This document shows positions 7,917 through 16,805 of a DNA stretch of 64,000 nucleotides, piece after piece. Numbering within the stretch: the first letter of the stretch is position 1; every line of letters starts with the position of its first letter. A program made the position numbers and the translations under genes. This DNA comes from Aldehydirespirator sp965261105 (GTDB lineage Bacteria; Actinomycetota; Acidimicrobiia; Acidimicrobiales; Aldehydirespiratoraceae): positions 2,418,001 to 2,482,000 of the forward strand of contig CBDHCM010000006.1 in assembly GCA_965261105.1 (NCBI GenBank), read 5' to 3'. The notes under the pieces were generated by a model that was not told the origin of the DNA, did not search any database, and worked only from the letters and a program-made list of their open reading frames with translations.

Positions 7917-9272
7917 TCAGGCATCGGCGCCGGCGACGAGCCGCTGCACCAACCGCTCGAGGCCGGCAACTCGCGATCCCTTGACCAGCACGGCGTCGTC
8001 GGCGCCCAGACCGCCGAGGTCGCGCAGCGCGGCGAGGGCGCCGTCGACGCCCTCAACATCGGTGACGTCGGCGTCGCCCCGGGAGTACCCGGGAGCGTCG
8101 ACCGCGACCACTCGCACCGCGAGCTCCGCGGCCAGCGAGCCGATGGCGGCGTGTTCGGTGGCCTCGAACTCCCCCAGCTCGGCCATGACGCCCACGACGG
8201 CGATCCTGCGGGCCGCCGCCAGCGCGGCCAGGGAGTGCAGGGCCGCCCGCATCGACAGCGGGTTGGCGTTGTAGCAGTCGTTGAGCAGGAGCGCGCCGCC
8301 GGCGGCACGAACGACTTCCATGCGCAGCGGCGACAGCGCCGGCTCGGCCAATCCGGCGGCCACGTCCTCCAGCGAGGCCCCGAGCTCCAGGGCGGCCGCG
8401 GCCGCGGCCAGCGCGTTGTCGACCGAGTGCAGTCCCCTGGCCCCCAGCGTCACGGCACACTCGCCTGCGGGGCTGCGCAGGACGAAGCGCGGGATCAGGT
8501 CGTCGCCGAGCGTCAGCTCCCCGGCCGCCACCTCGCCGCCGAGCCCGAAGGTGACCACCCGGGCGTCGGTGCTCGATGCCATGGCCGCTACTTCGGGCAC
8601 CCCCGCGTTGAGGAAGGCCACGCCGCCCCCGCCGGCACCGGGAAGCGCCTCGACCAGCTCCCGCTTGGCCGCCACCACCGCGGCCAGAGAACCGAGCTCG
8701 CTGGTGTGGGAGAGGCCCACAGTGGTGACCACGCCCATGGTCGGCCGGGCCACGGCGCAGAGCCGGGAGATGTGCCCCGATCCCCTCGAGCCCATTTCGA
8801 CCACCAGCGCCTCGGTGCCCGTCGGAGCGGACAGCAGCGTGATCGGCACTCCGATCTCGTTGTTGAACGACCGGGTGCTGGCCCACACCCTCCGGTCTCC
8901 AGCCAGCACCGCAGCCAGCAGATCCTTGGTGGTGGTCTTGCCGGCCGATCCGGTCACACCCACCACCGGCACCGCCCCGAGGCGGCGGCGGGCCTGATGT
9001 GCGAGCGCGGCGAGGGCCTCCAGGGTGTCGCCCACTTCCACGGCCGCGGCGCCGGCCGCGACCGGACCTCGGGCGGTGAGGTAGGCGGACGCTCCAGCCG
9101 CGACCGCGTCGGCAATGAAGTCGTGACCGTCGCGCTCAGCCACCAGCGGCACGAACAGCATGCCCGGCCGCACGTCGCGGCTGTCCTGGCTCACTCCGTC
9201 GACCGCAGTGGCGCCGTCGCCGTGCAGGCGGCCCCCGGTGGCCTCGGCGATCTCGGCCAGCGTCCAGCGCAC
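7917..9272 (-). CDS. murF: UDP-MurNAc-tripeptide--D-Ala-D-Ala ligase
   Basis: Adds D-Ala-D-Ala to the UDP-MurNAc-tripeptide in the cytoplasm, the last step of the peptidoglycan precursor stem. From the GTG at 9272 (451 residues) the order is the N-terminal uridine-binding domain, the ATP loop GVTGSAGKTTTKD (P-loop about residues 108-115), the central block RSFNNEIGVP and EMGSRGSGHI, and the C-terminal ligase domain with NDCYNANPLSM. A longer start at 9311 is open but would push into the gap before the divergent ddl. The neighbour ddl makes the D-Ala-D-Ala that this enzyme uses, a clear functional pair arranged head to head. Confidence 0.93.
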   Translation of the reverse strand: MRWTLAEIAEATGGRLHGDGATAVDGVSQDSRDVRPGMLFVPLVAERDGHDFIADAVAAGASAYLTARGPVAAGAAAVEVGDTLEALAALAHQARRRLGAVPVVGVTGSAGKTTTKDLLAAVLAGDRRVWASTRSFNNEIGVPITLLSAPTGTEALVVEMGSRGSGHISRLCAVARPTMGVVTTVGLSHTSELGSLAAVVAAKRELVEALPGAGGGGVAFLNAGVPEVAAMASSTDARVVTFGLGGEVAAGELTLGDDLIPRFVLRSPAGECAVTLGARGLHSVDNALAAAAAALELGASLEDVAAGLAEPALSPLRMEVVRAAGGALLLNDCYNANPLSMRAALHSLAALAAARRIAVVGVMAELGEFEATEHAAIGSLAAELAVRVVAVDAPGYSRGDADVTDVEGVDGALAALRDLGGLGADDAVLVKGSRVAGLERLVQRLVAGADA

Positions 9273-9418
9273 GGCGCGAGTGTGACACGCGCCCGGCGAT
9301 GACGTCGCCACCTGAGCGGTCTGTCCAGCGCCCTTCTCAACGCCCTGCCCGGCTCCCGCTCGCCGTCCGGGCAGCGCCCGCGCGGGGGCGACACCCGCCC
9401 GGCGCTAGCGTCGCCGCC

Positions 9419-10573
9419 GTGGAGGACCGCAGGATCAGGCTGGTGGTGCTGTTCGGGGGGCGCTCCGCCGAACACGACGTGTCGTGCGTGTCGGCCCGCC
9501 ACGTGGTGGCTGCCGCCGACCCGCGAAAGTACGTCGTCGAGGCGGTCGGCATCACCCGGGACGGCCGCTGGGTGAAGGCCGCGGAGGCGATCGAGGCCCT
9601 GAGCGCCGGCCCGGACGCGCTGCCCGAGCGGCTCAGCGCCGTCGGCCCCGAGGTGCAGCCCCTGCCCGCGCTGAGCACCGACTCAGAGCTTCGCAGCGCA
9701 AGCCGCAGCTCCAACCCTGGCGGTCCCACGGTTGTGCTGCCCATCCTTCACGGCCCTATGGGCGAGGACGGAACGGTGCAGGGCCTGCTGGAGCTGGCCG
9801 GGGTCCCCTACGCCGGAGCTGGTGTGCTGGCCTCGGCGCTGTGCATGGACAAGACCGCGGCCAACACCATGCTGGCCCAGGCCGGGATCGCCCACACCCG
9901 CTGGCGCGCCGTCACCGTCGACGACCCCCACGCAGGCGACACCGATCTGGCGGCGGTCCTTGACGCCATGATCGAGGACTTGGGCCTGCCCGTGTTCATC
10001 AAGCCCGCAAGCATGGGATCCTCGGTCGGAGTCTCCAGGGCTTCGACCCGCCCGCAGGCGGCCGAGGGTCTGCGCCTCGCCTCGCGCTATGACCGCAGCA
10101 TCGTCGTGGAGGAGGAGGCCCGGGCCCGGGAGATCGAAGTCGCCGTCTTGGGCAACGACCACCCCGAGGCGAGCCTGCCCGGCGAGATCGTCCCGGGCGC
10201 GGACTTCTACGACTACGCCGACAAGTACGACGACGGTGCTGAACTGGTGATTCCGGCCCCCCTCGACGACGACGAGGTCGCCACGTGCCGGCGCATCGCC
10301 ATAGACGCCTACCGGGCTCTGCGGGTGGAGGGGCTGGCCAGGGTCGACTTCCTGTACGAGGACGGCCGCGACGGCCGCGGCGACCGGGGCTGGCTGGTAA
10401 GCGAGCTCAACACCATGCCGGGCTTCACGCCCATATCGATGTACCCCAAGCTCTGGGCGGAGAGCGGCCTCGGCTACCCGCAGCTCATCGACCGGCTGGT
10501 GGACCTGGCCCTGGAGCGTCACGCCCGGCTCCAGCGCCACACTCTCACCGACCCGGCCACCCCGGCGTCGTGA
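9419..10573 (+). CDS. ddl: D-alanine--D-alanine ligase
   Basis: An ATP-grasp enzyme that joins two D-alanines for the cell wall. The GTG at 9419 gives 384 residues and begins as expected (RRIRLVVLFGGRSAEHDVS). The ATP-grasp part shows FIKPASMGSSVGVS, the REIEVAVLGN strand, and the end of the active site SELNTMPGFTPISMYPKL. The upstream in-frame ATG at 9299 would add 40 Arg/Pro-rich residues and overlap the divergent murF, so I rejected it. It stands back to back with murF, which uses its product. Confidence 0.93.
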   Translation: MEDRRIRLVVLFGGRSAEHDVSCVSARHVVAAADPRKYVVEAVGITRDGRWVKAAEAIEALSAGPDALPERLSAVGPEVQPLPALSTDSELRSASRSSNPGGPTVVLPILHGPMGEDGTVQGLLELAGVPYAGAGVLASALCMDKTAANTMLAQAGIAHTRWRAVTVDDPHAGDTDLAAVLDAMIEDLGLPVFIKPASMGSSVGVSRASTRPQAAEGLRLASRYDRSIVVEEEARAREIEVAVLGNDHPEASLPGEIVPGADFYDYADKYDDGAELVIPAPLDDDEVATCRRIAIDAYRALRVEGLARVDFLYEDGRDGRGDRGWLVSELNTMPGFTPISMYPKLWAESGLGYPQLIDRLVDLALERHARLQRHTLTDPATPAS

Positions 10574-10634
10574 GCTTCGGGCGGGCGCGCCGACCGGGGC
10601 GGGAGCACCCCGGCCGCGCCGAATCGGGCGCCGT

Positions 10635-10700
10635 CGTGAGCCTCCGGCGCCCGCGGCCACTAGAACTCGTGAGCCTCCGGCGCCCGCGGCCACTAGAACT
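10635..10700. repeat. 33-bp tandem duplication before the acyl-CoA reductase gene
   Basis: Two exact copies (10635-10667 and 10668-10700) beginning CGTGAGCCTCCGGCG and ending CACTAGAACT, with a degenerate third copy at the ddl stop (about 10570). They sit directly upstream of the GTG at 10707, so they could affect that operon's promoter or leader. Confidence 0.85.
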
Positions 10701-10706
10701 AACGGC

Positions 10707-13181
10707 GTGATCACCGAGTCTCTAGCCGGAAAGCGCATCGCCGTCACCGGCGCGACCGGGTTTCTGGGGACCGCGCTCACCGAGCGTCTGCTGCGCTGCG
10801 TGCCCGACTGCGAGCTGGTGCTGTTGGTGCGCCCGGGTCGGCGCGGCGCGGCCGCGCGGGTGCAGCGCGACGTGCTGCGCTACGACGCCTTCGACCGACT
10901 CCGAGAGGAGATGAAGCAGCCGGACGCGGCCGAGACCTACAACGAGATGACAGCCCGGCGGGTCAAAGCCCTCGCCGGGGACGTGAGCACCGACGGGCTC
11001 GGACTCGACGACGAGGGCCGGGCCCTGCTCGCCAGTTGCGACATCGTGATCCACTCGGCGGCCACCGTGAACTTCGACTCGGCCCTCGACGACGCCGTGG
11101 AGGTCAACCTGCTCGGACCGGCCCGGGTGGCCGAGGTGCTGAACGAGGAAGGCTCTGAAGCGCACCTGGTCGCGGTGTCCACCTGCTATGTGGCCGGCAG
11201 CCGGCGGGGCGCCGCGCCCGAGCAGATGGTGGACGAGTCGCCGTTCTTCACCGACGTCGGCTGGCGCGAGGAGGTCGCCAGTGCCCGCCGGGCCCGCCGA
11301 GACGCCGAGCAGGCCAGCCGCAGCCCCGAGCGCCTGGCCGCGCTGTCGGCCCAGTCCCGCCGGGAGCTGGGCGCAGCAGGCACACCGGCGCTGTCGGAGA
11401 AGGTGGAGAGCCTGCGCCGCCGCTGGGTGAACGAACAGATGACCGTGGCCGGCCGGGCCCGGGCAGCCAGCCTCGGCTTCCCCGACGCCTACGCCTTCAC
11501 CAAGGCCCTGGGCGAGCGGGCCCTGGCCGAGACCCGCGGCGACATCGCGGTGACCATCGTGAGGCCCTCGATCATCGAGTCGGCCCTGGCCGATCCCTAT
11601 CCGGGATGGATCCGGGGATTCCGCATGGCCGAGCCGGTGATCGCGGCCTACGCCCGGGGATTGCTCAAAGAGTTCCCCGGGGTGCCCGAGGGCATCGTCG
11701 ACGTGATCCCGGTGGATCTGGTGGTGGCCACGATCCTGGCCGTGGCCGCCCGGGGCCCTGTCGATCCCAGCCCCGACGTCATCCAGATCGCCAGCGGCTC
11801 CATCAACCCGCTGAAGTACGGCACGTTGTTCGACCTGGTGAGCGGATGGTTCACCGAGCACCCCGTGTACGACGCGCACAACCAGCCGATCCCCGTGCCG
11901 CGCTGGTCTTTCCCCGGCCGCGGCAGGGTGGCCCGGCAGCTCCAGCGAGTCCAGCGCTCGCTGGAAACCGCCGACCGAGTGCTGTCCGCGCTGCCGCTGA
12001 GGGGACGCCACGCCGTGATGAGCGCCACCCTCGAAGAACGCCGCCTTCAGCTCGAGCGGGCCAGCGACTACGTCAAGCTCTACGGCGCCTACGCCGAGTG
12101 CGAGGCCATCTATCAGCTGGACCGCCTCATGGCGCTGTGGGACTCGCTCGACGACGCCGACCGCTCCGCATTCTGCTTCGACCCTCGCATCCTGGACTGG
12201 ACCCACTACGTGCAGGAGGTGCACCTGCCGTCGATGGTGCAGCAGGCCCGTCTGAAGATGGCGCCCGGGGCAGGGGCAGGCCGGACTGAGTCCCGCTCGG
12301 CCCGGCTGCGCCGCCAGGTGCTGGCGCCGGAGCGCCACCTAGCCGTGTTCGACTTGGAGAACACGCTCATCGCGTCGAACGTGGTGGCCAGCTACGCGTG
12401 GCTGGCCACCCGGCAACTCGGCGACCTCGACCGGGTGCGCTTCGTGACCCGCACGCTGGCGGAGGCGCCGAGGCTGCTCGCCTTGGACCGCCGCGACCGC
12501 AGCGACTTCCTGCGCTACTTCTACCGGCGCTTCGAGGGGGCCTCGAAGGACCGCATCGACGCCGACTGCGTGGAGATGCTCAGCGACCTGATAATCACCA
12601 AGTCGTTCCCCCAGGGGATCCGGAGGGTTCGCGAGCACCGCCAGGCGGGCCACACGACCCTGCTCATCACCGGGGCGCTGGACTTCGTGGTGGCACCGCT
12701 GCGGCCCCTGTTCGACCACATCGTGGCCGCGGAGATGGGGTCGAGCGACGGCGTCTACGACGGCCGCCTCACCGCCGTCCCCCCGACCGGCGAGGCCCGC
12801 TACCAGACGCTGGCCGACTTCACCGACCTCCACGGCCTCGACCTGCGGGAGTCGGTGGCCTACGCCGACAGCACATCGGACCTGCCCATGCTGGAGGCGG
12901 TCGGCTTCCCGGTGGCGGTCAACCCCGAGACCAAGCTGGCCGCGCTGGCCCGGAGGCGGGGCTGGCTGATCGAGCACTGGTCCACCAGCGCCGGCGCACC
13001 GGCCAAGCTTCTGCCGATGGCGCCCCGCATCCGCGGCCGAGCCCGTCCCGCTGCTCTAGCCGGATCCGCCGGCCTGCGGAAGTCCGCTGCTCTAGCCGGA
13101 TCCGCCGGCCTGCGGAAGTCCGCTGCTCTGGCCGGATCCGCCGGCCTGCGGAAGTCCGCTGCTCTAGCGGGGTCCGCCTGA
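10707..13181 (+). CDS. fatty acyl-CoA reductase-like SDR fused to HAD-IB hydrolase
   Basis: 824 residues from a GTG. The N-terminal half is an extended SDR of the male-sterility/fatty acyl-CoA reductase type: NAD(P) motif GATGFLG (about residues 15-21), substrate region VSTCYVAG, and catalytic YxxxK in YAFTKALGE. The C-terminal half is a HAD-superfamily IB domain with FDLENT (motif I), LLITGA (motif II) and YADSTSDLPML (motif IV). Motif I has Glu where the usual second Asp acts as general acid/base. The tail ends in a Ser/Ala/Leu repeat encoded by a 36-bp tandem array. First gene of an operon with a LarA-like protein and an acyltransferase. Likely work: reducing an activated acyl group; the HAD substrate is unknown. 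Confidence 0.8.
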   Translation: MITESLAGKRIAVTGATGFLGTALTERLLRCVPDCELVLLVRPGRRGAAARVQRDVLRYDAFDRLREEMKQPDAAETYNEMTARRVKALAGDVSTDGLGLDDEGRALLASCDIVIHSAATVNFDSALDDAVEVNLLGPARVAEVLNEEGSEAHLVAVSTCYVAGSRRGAAPEQMVDESPFFTDVGWREEVASARRARRDAEQASRSPERLAALSAQSRRELGAAGTPALSEKVESLRRRWVNEQMTVAGRARAASLGFPDAYAFTKALGERALAETRGDIAVTIVRPSIIESALADPYPGWIRGFRMAEPVIAAYARGLLKEFPGVPEGIVDVIPVDLVVATILAVAARGPVDPSPDVIQIASGSINPLKYGTLFDLVSGWFTEHPVYDAHNQPIPVPRWSFPGRGRVARQLQRVQRSLETADRVLSALPLRGRHAVMSATLEERRLQLERASDYVKLYGAYAECEAIYQLDRLMALWDSLDDADRSAFCFDPRILDWTHYVQEVHLPSMVQQARLKMAPGAGAGRTESRSARLRRQVLAPERHLAVFDLENTLIASNVVASYAWLATRQLGDLDRVRFVTRTLAEAPRLLALDRRDRSDFLRYFYRRFEGASKDRIDADCVEMLSDLIITKSFPQGIRRVREHRQAGHTTLLITGALDFVVAPLRPLFDHIVAAEMGSSDGVYDGRLTAVPPTGEARYQTLADFTDLHGLDLRESVAYADSTSDLPMLEAVGFPVAVNPETKLAALARRRGWLIEHWSTSAGAPAKLLPMAPRIRGRARPAALAGSAGLRKSAALAGSAGLRKSAALAGSAGLRKSAALAGSA
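13050..13179 (+). repeat. 36-bp in-frame tandem repeat at the 3' end of the reductase/HAD gene
   Basis: Three and a half copies (starting 13050, 13086, 13122 and 13158) encode the unit AALAGSAGLRKS. Copies differ by single bases. Because 36 is a multiple of 3, copy number can change without shifting the frame, so the protein tail can grow or shrink. Confidence 0.9.
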
Positions 13182-14794
13182 TGGCCGCTGAGCACCACAA
13201 GACGCCTCGCCCGGGGCTGGTACTGGAAGTCGACCGGTCCACCCCGCCGGTCCTGTTCCACCACGGCGACGGCTTCCGCCTGGAGAGGCTGCCCGCGGGT
13301 CGCAGCCGGGTGATCTATCCGGCCGAGCCCGTCGCGGGCCTCGCCGACCCGGAGGCGGCCATCCGCGACGCCCTGCTGAACCCGCTCGACTCCGACCCGC
13401 TGCCGGCGCTGTTGCGTCCGGGGATGAAGCTGACGATCGCCTTCGACGACGTGTCGCTGCCGCTGCCGCCGATGCGGCGGCCCGACATCCGCGAGCGAGT
13501 TGTCGAGCAGGTCCTCGACATGGCGGCCGCCGCGGGGGTGGACGACGTGCACCTGATCGCGGCGCTGGCCCTGCACCGCCGCATGACCGACGACGAGCTG
13601 CGCCACGCCCTGGGCGAGCGGGTGTTCGACGCTTTCGCCCCCCAGGGGGCGCTGTACAACCATGACGCCGAGGATCCCGACGGCATGGTCGTTCTAGGCC
13701 GCACCGACCACGACGAGTTGGTCACCATGAACCGGCGGGCCGCCGAGAGCGACCTGCTGGTGTACGTGAACATCAACCTGGTGGCCATGGACGGGGGCTG
13801 GAAGTCCACGGCCACGGGCCTGGCCGACTACCGGGCGCTGCGCCACCACCACAACGTCCGCACCATGCAGCAGTCGCGCTCGTTCATGGACCAGCCCCGC
13901 TCGGAGCTGCACCGCTCCAACTGGCGCCAGGGAGAGGTGATCAAGTCCAACGGGCCCCCGATCTTTCAGATCGAGACCACCGTCAACAACAACACCTTCG
14001 GACGGGACGGACCCCTGGCCGTGCTGCAGAAGCGCGAGTGGGAGTGGACGGTGAAAGACCGGGCCTCGTTCATGGCCATGCAGGCCGGGCTCAAGGCGAT
14101 GCCCCCCTCGGGCCGCCGGGGCGTGTTCGGCCGCTGGCTGGCGCCCTATGAGTTGACTTCGGTACAGGCCGGGGCGGTGGAGGCGGTCCACGAGAGCACC
14201 ACCGCCAATGTCATGGCCCAGCACCTGGTGCCGGTGAAGGGCCAGACCGACGTGCTCACCATGGGGCTGCCCTACATCTGCCCCTACAACGTGAACTCGG
14301 TCATGAATCCGATCCTGGTGATGTGCCTGGGCCTCGGGTACTTCTTCAACCTGTACCGGGGCAAGCCCTTGGTGCGCGAGGGCGGCGTGGTCATCATGAG
14401 CCACCCGACCCGATGGGAGTTCCACCCCGTCCACCATCCCAGCTACATCGACTTCTTCGAGCAGCTCCTGGCCTCCACCACCGACCCGGTCGAACTCGAG
14501 GCCAAGTACGAGGAGCAGTTCGCCACCGACGAGTGGTACGTGCACCTGTACCGCACCAGCTACGCCTACCACGGTGTGCATCCCTTCTACATGTGGTACT
14601 GGGGGGCGCATGCCCTGCAGTGGCTGGGCCGGGTGATCGTGGTGGGCGGCGATCCGAGGGCAGTGCGCAGGATGGGCTTCCAGCCCGCCTCGACCCTGTC
14701 GGACGCCCTGGAGATGGCCGGCGACGTGGTGGGGCCGTCGCCCACGATCACCCACCTGCACAACCCGCCGATCCTCATGGCCGACGTGGAGTGA
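13181..14794 (+). CDS. LarA-like (DUF2088) protein
   Basis: 537 residues; the ATG shares a base with the previous gene's TGA, so the two are translationally coupled. The N-terminal part matches the lactate racemase LarA fold: LTIAFDDVSLPLPPM (about residues 86-100), then VDDVHLIAALALHRRMTDDEL with the His of the catalytic region, and YNHDAEDPDGMVVLG. The C-terminal half is longer than in LarA and rich in His, Tyr and Trp. LarA needs a nickel-pincer cofactor made by LarB/C/E, none of which is seen here, so racemase activity should not be assumed. It lies between an acyl-CoA reductase fusion and an acyltransferase, which suggests a lipid-related reaction. Confidence 0.75.
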   Translation: MAAEHHKTPRPGLVLEVDRSTPPVLFHHGDGFRLERLPAGRSRVIYPAEPVAGLADPEAAIRDALLNPLDSDPLPALLRPGMKLTIAFDDVSLPLPPMRRPDIRERVVEQVLDMAAAAGVDDVHLIAALALHRRMTDDELRHALGERVFDAFAPQGALYNHDAEDPDGMVVLGRTDHDELVTMNRRAAESDLLVYVNINLVAMDGGWKSTATGLADYRALRHHHNVRTMQQSRSFMDQPRSELHRSNWRQGEVIKSNGPPIFQIETTVNNNTFGRDGPLAVLQKREWEWTVKDRASFMAMQAGLKAMPPSGRRGVFGRWLAPYELTSVQAGAVEAVHESTTANVMAQHLVPVKGQTDVLTMGLPYICPYNVNSVMNPILVMCLGLGYFFNLYRGKPLVREGGVVIMSHPTRWEFHPVHHPSYIDFFEQLLASTTDPVELEAKYEEQFATDEWYVHLYRTSYAYHGVHPFYMWYWGAHALQWLGRVIVVGGDPRAVRRMGFQPASTLSDALEMAGDVVGPSPTITHLHNPPILMADVE

Positions 14795-15039
14795 CCGGGC
14801 CATGCCGCGCGACGCCAACACCACCATGGCCGACGCCGGAGTGACCGGGCCATGCCGCGGGACGCCAACACCACCATGGCCGACGCCGGAGTGACCGGGC
14901 CATGCCGCGGGACGCCAACACCACCATGGCCGACGCCGGAGTGACCGGGCCATGCCGCGGGACGCCAACACCACCATGGCCGACGCCGGAGTGACCGGGC
15001 CATGCCGCGGGACGCCAACACCACCATGGCCGACCTGGA
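14791..15039 (+). repeat. 50-bp tandem array between the LarA-like and plsC genes
   Basis: Five head-to-tail units starting at 14791, 14841, 14891, 14941 and 14991, each beginning GTGACCGGGCCATGCCGCG and ending in an ATGGCCGAC block, then a partial sixth unit. The first unit overlaps the stop codon region of the LarA-like gene, whose last codons (ATG GCC GAC) are the template of the unit end. Copies are almost identical, so the array is young or kept uniform. Confidence 0.92.
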
Positions 15040-15061
15040 GTGACCGGGAGGGGGTGAGCTG

Positions 15062-16015
15062 ATGGGGATCGCGCACGACCTCGGCCTGGTGCGGATGGGG
15101 CGCCGTCTGCCGTCGCCGGCGCGCGCCCTGCGGGCTCGCACGTTCCCGCTGCGGGCGCCCAACGTCCCGCGAGGGGTGAAGCCACCGGAGACGCCGGGCC
15201 GCCTCGGCGCCGACTACGACACCGATTGGGCTCGCCGCTGGCCGGCCCGGATGTGCCGGGCCGCGATCCTCGAGGGTCCGATGCGGGCCATGGTGCAGGT
15301 GCTGGCCTCGCCCAGCCGCCGCGGCGCCGACCGGCTGGCCGATCTGGACGGCCCGTTGATCTTCGCGGCCAACCACCACAGCCACATCGACACTCCCCTG
15401 CTTCTCACGTCGATCCCCGAGCCGTGGCGCCACAAGATCGTGGTGGGCGCGGCCGCCGACTACTTCTTCGGCACCAGGGTGTCCGGCGCGGTCGCCGCCC
15501 TGGTGAGCGGGGCCATCCCCATCGAGCGGGCCCGGGTGGGCCGCCGCTCCGCTGACCTCGCCGCGGGGCTGATCGACGGCGGATGGAGCCTGCTGATCTA
15601 CCCGGAGGGCGGGCGCAGCCCCGACGGCTGGGGACAGCCGTTCCGGGGCGGGGCCGCCTACCTGTCGGTGCGCTGCGGAGTGCCGGTGGTGCCGATCCAC
15701 GTCGGCGGCACCGGCAGCATCCTGCGCAAGGGCCGCACGATGCCCAAGCCCGCCGAGGCCACCGTGACCTTCGGCACTGCGTTGAGGCCCGACGAGGGCG
15801 AGCGGGCCCCCCGGTTCGCGGCCCGGATCGAGGCCGCCGTGACCGCTCTGGCCGACGAGGCCGGCACCGACTGGTACTCGGCCCGCAAGCGGGCCCACGC
15901 CAGCACGAGCGGCACCCTCACCGGCCCCGACGCGGGGGTCTGGCGCCGCCAATGGGCCCTGGGCGGCCGCCGCCGCACCCCGTCGACCCGCTCCCGCCGC
16001 TGGCCCGACCTGTAG
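15062..16015 (+). CDS. plsC: 1-acylglycerol-3-phosphate acyltransferase-like protein
   Basis: 317 residues with a good ribosome site (GGGAGGGGG) before the ATG. The acyltransferase motifs are present: block I NHHSHID (His-x4-Asp, about residues 104-109), block III YPEGGRSPDG, and block IV VPVVPIHVGGTG. A basic C-terminal tail follows. These enzymes transfer an acyl group from acyl-CoA or acyl-ACP to a lysolipid at the membrane's inner face. Third gene of the operon with the acyl-CoA reductase/HAD fusion and LarA-like protein, separated from them only by the 50-bp array. The acceptor could be something other than lysophosphatidate. Confidence 0.85.
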   Translation: MGIAHDLGLVRMGRRLPSPARALRARTFPLRAPNVPRGVKPPETPGRLGADYDTDWARRWPARMCRAAILEGPMRAMVQVLASPSRRGADRLADLDGPLIFAANHHSHIDTPLLLTSIPEPWRHKIVVGAAADYFFGTRVSGAVAALVSGAIPIERARVGRRSADLAAGLIDGGWSLLIYPEGGRSPDGWGQPFRGGAAYLSVRCGVPVVPIHVGGTGSILRKGRTMPKPAEATVTFGTALRPDEGERAPRFAARIEAAVTALADEAGTDWYSARKRAHASTSGTLTGPDAGVWRRQWALGGRRRTPSTRSRRWPDL

Positions 16016-16177
16016 CCGCCTGTATTGCGGATCCGTCTGGACCACTGCCAGAACAGCTAGAGCAACGCGACAAGAGCCGAAATTTGGTATCCCTGTCGTG
16101 ACCATTCATTTCGGCGGCACCAGCACCACTCCCCGCACAAGCCGGGTGCTGCCTCGACCGGCAGAAGCGACGGTGGC

Positions 16178-16456
16178 CTACACAGTTTGAGAGGGCTGGT
16201 GTTGCGCGCCGTACGGCTCGACTCGGACCACCCGCAGGCCCGGTACGGACCCGATGGCGGCGCGTGCCGAGGCGACCGCCTCCTTGAGGGTCGGGGCTGC
16301 CCGTCCGAAGTCGAGGAAGTCGCCGTCCGGATCGGTGCCCACCAGCGCGTCGTCGCAACCGGCCTCGAACAGCGCATCGAGAACCGCCTCGTCCATGACG
16401 CTGACACCCGCGGTGCGGACGCTGAAATCGTGTACTGGCAGCGACGTCGCCATCAC
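16178..16456 (-). CDS. small acidic protein, probable antitoxin of a two-gene module
   Basis: 92 residues with the pattern DEAVLDALFEAGCDDALVG, then TLKEAVASARAAI. This compact alpha/beta protein type accompanies small basic proteins in actinobacterial two-gene modules. Its start overlaps the stop of the upstream gene by 4 bp (ATGA), so they are co-translated. By position and acidity it would be the antitoxin, but the toxin-first order is reversed from most type II modules and I do not recognise a named family. Function inferred only. Confidence 0.5.
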   Translation of the reverse strand: MMATSLPVHDFSVRTAGVSVMDEAVLDALFEAGCDDALVGTDPDGDFLDFGRAAPTLKEAVASARAAIGSVPGLRVVRVEPYGAQHQPSQTV

Positions 16457-16701
16457 GCCCCCTCCTGTCGGCCTGGAATGCGCTTACAGTGCGCCACTTT
16501 ACGCCGAATCCGACGTGCCAAGTCCTCCGGCGTCCGTGGCGAGCCCCACACCGCGACGCGGCACGAACTGCTCGGGCATACCACGAAACCCCAAGTGTGG
16601 CTCGACCGACCCCTCGACCTCACGACGGACCACCCGGCAGCGCGGGCTTGCTTGAGCGCCGTGCGCACCTCCTTCTTCGAATGCTCCAGTGGCGGCACCA
16701 T
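16453..16701 (-). CDS. small basic HicA-like protein, probable toxin partner
   Basis: 82 residues from the ATG at 16701 (an ATG at 16716 is also open). It starts KKEVRTALKQARAAGW, has a basic loop with SHTWG that resembles the Gly-Ser/Thr-His active region of HicA-type RNA-binding toxins, and ends RRIRRKVAHC. It overlaps the downstream acidic partner by 4 bp. A TATATT sequence (16713-16708) lies 6 nt before the chosen ATG, as in other probable leaderless genes in this window. The HicA comparison is tentative. Confidence 0.5.
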   Translation of the reverse strand: MVPPLEHSKKEVRTALKQARAAGWSVVRSRGRSSHTWGFVVCPSSSCRVAVWGSPRTPEDLARRIRRKVAHCKRIPGRQEGA

Positions 16702-16805
16702 GCCTGTAATATACATAATAGATATGGAAACATCTTTATATCGTCATATGCCTGTTGCTGGATTGAGCCTTCTAGCGTGTCGTTGACGCTCGTAGGCTGA
16801 GCGGC

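Noticed and set aside
10573..10706. Rho-independent terminator after ddl
   Set aside because: The GC-rich repeats can pair, but there is no T-run, so a terminator call is not supported.
13694..16105. 803-codon minus-strand open frame
   Set aside because: It is antisense to the LarA-like and plsC genes, both of which have clear motifs; high GC keeps the opposite frame open.
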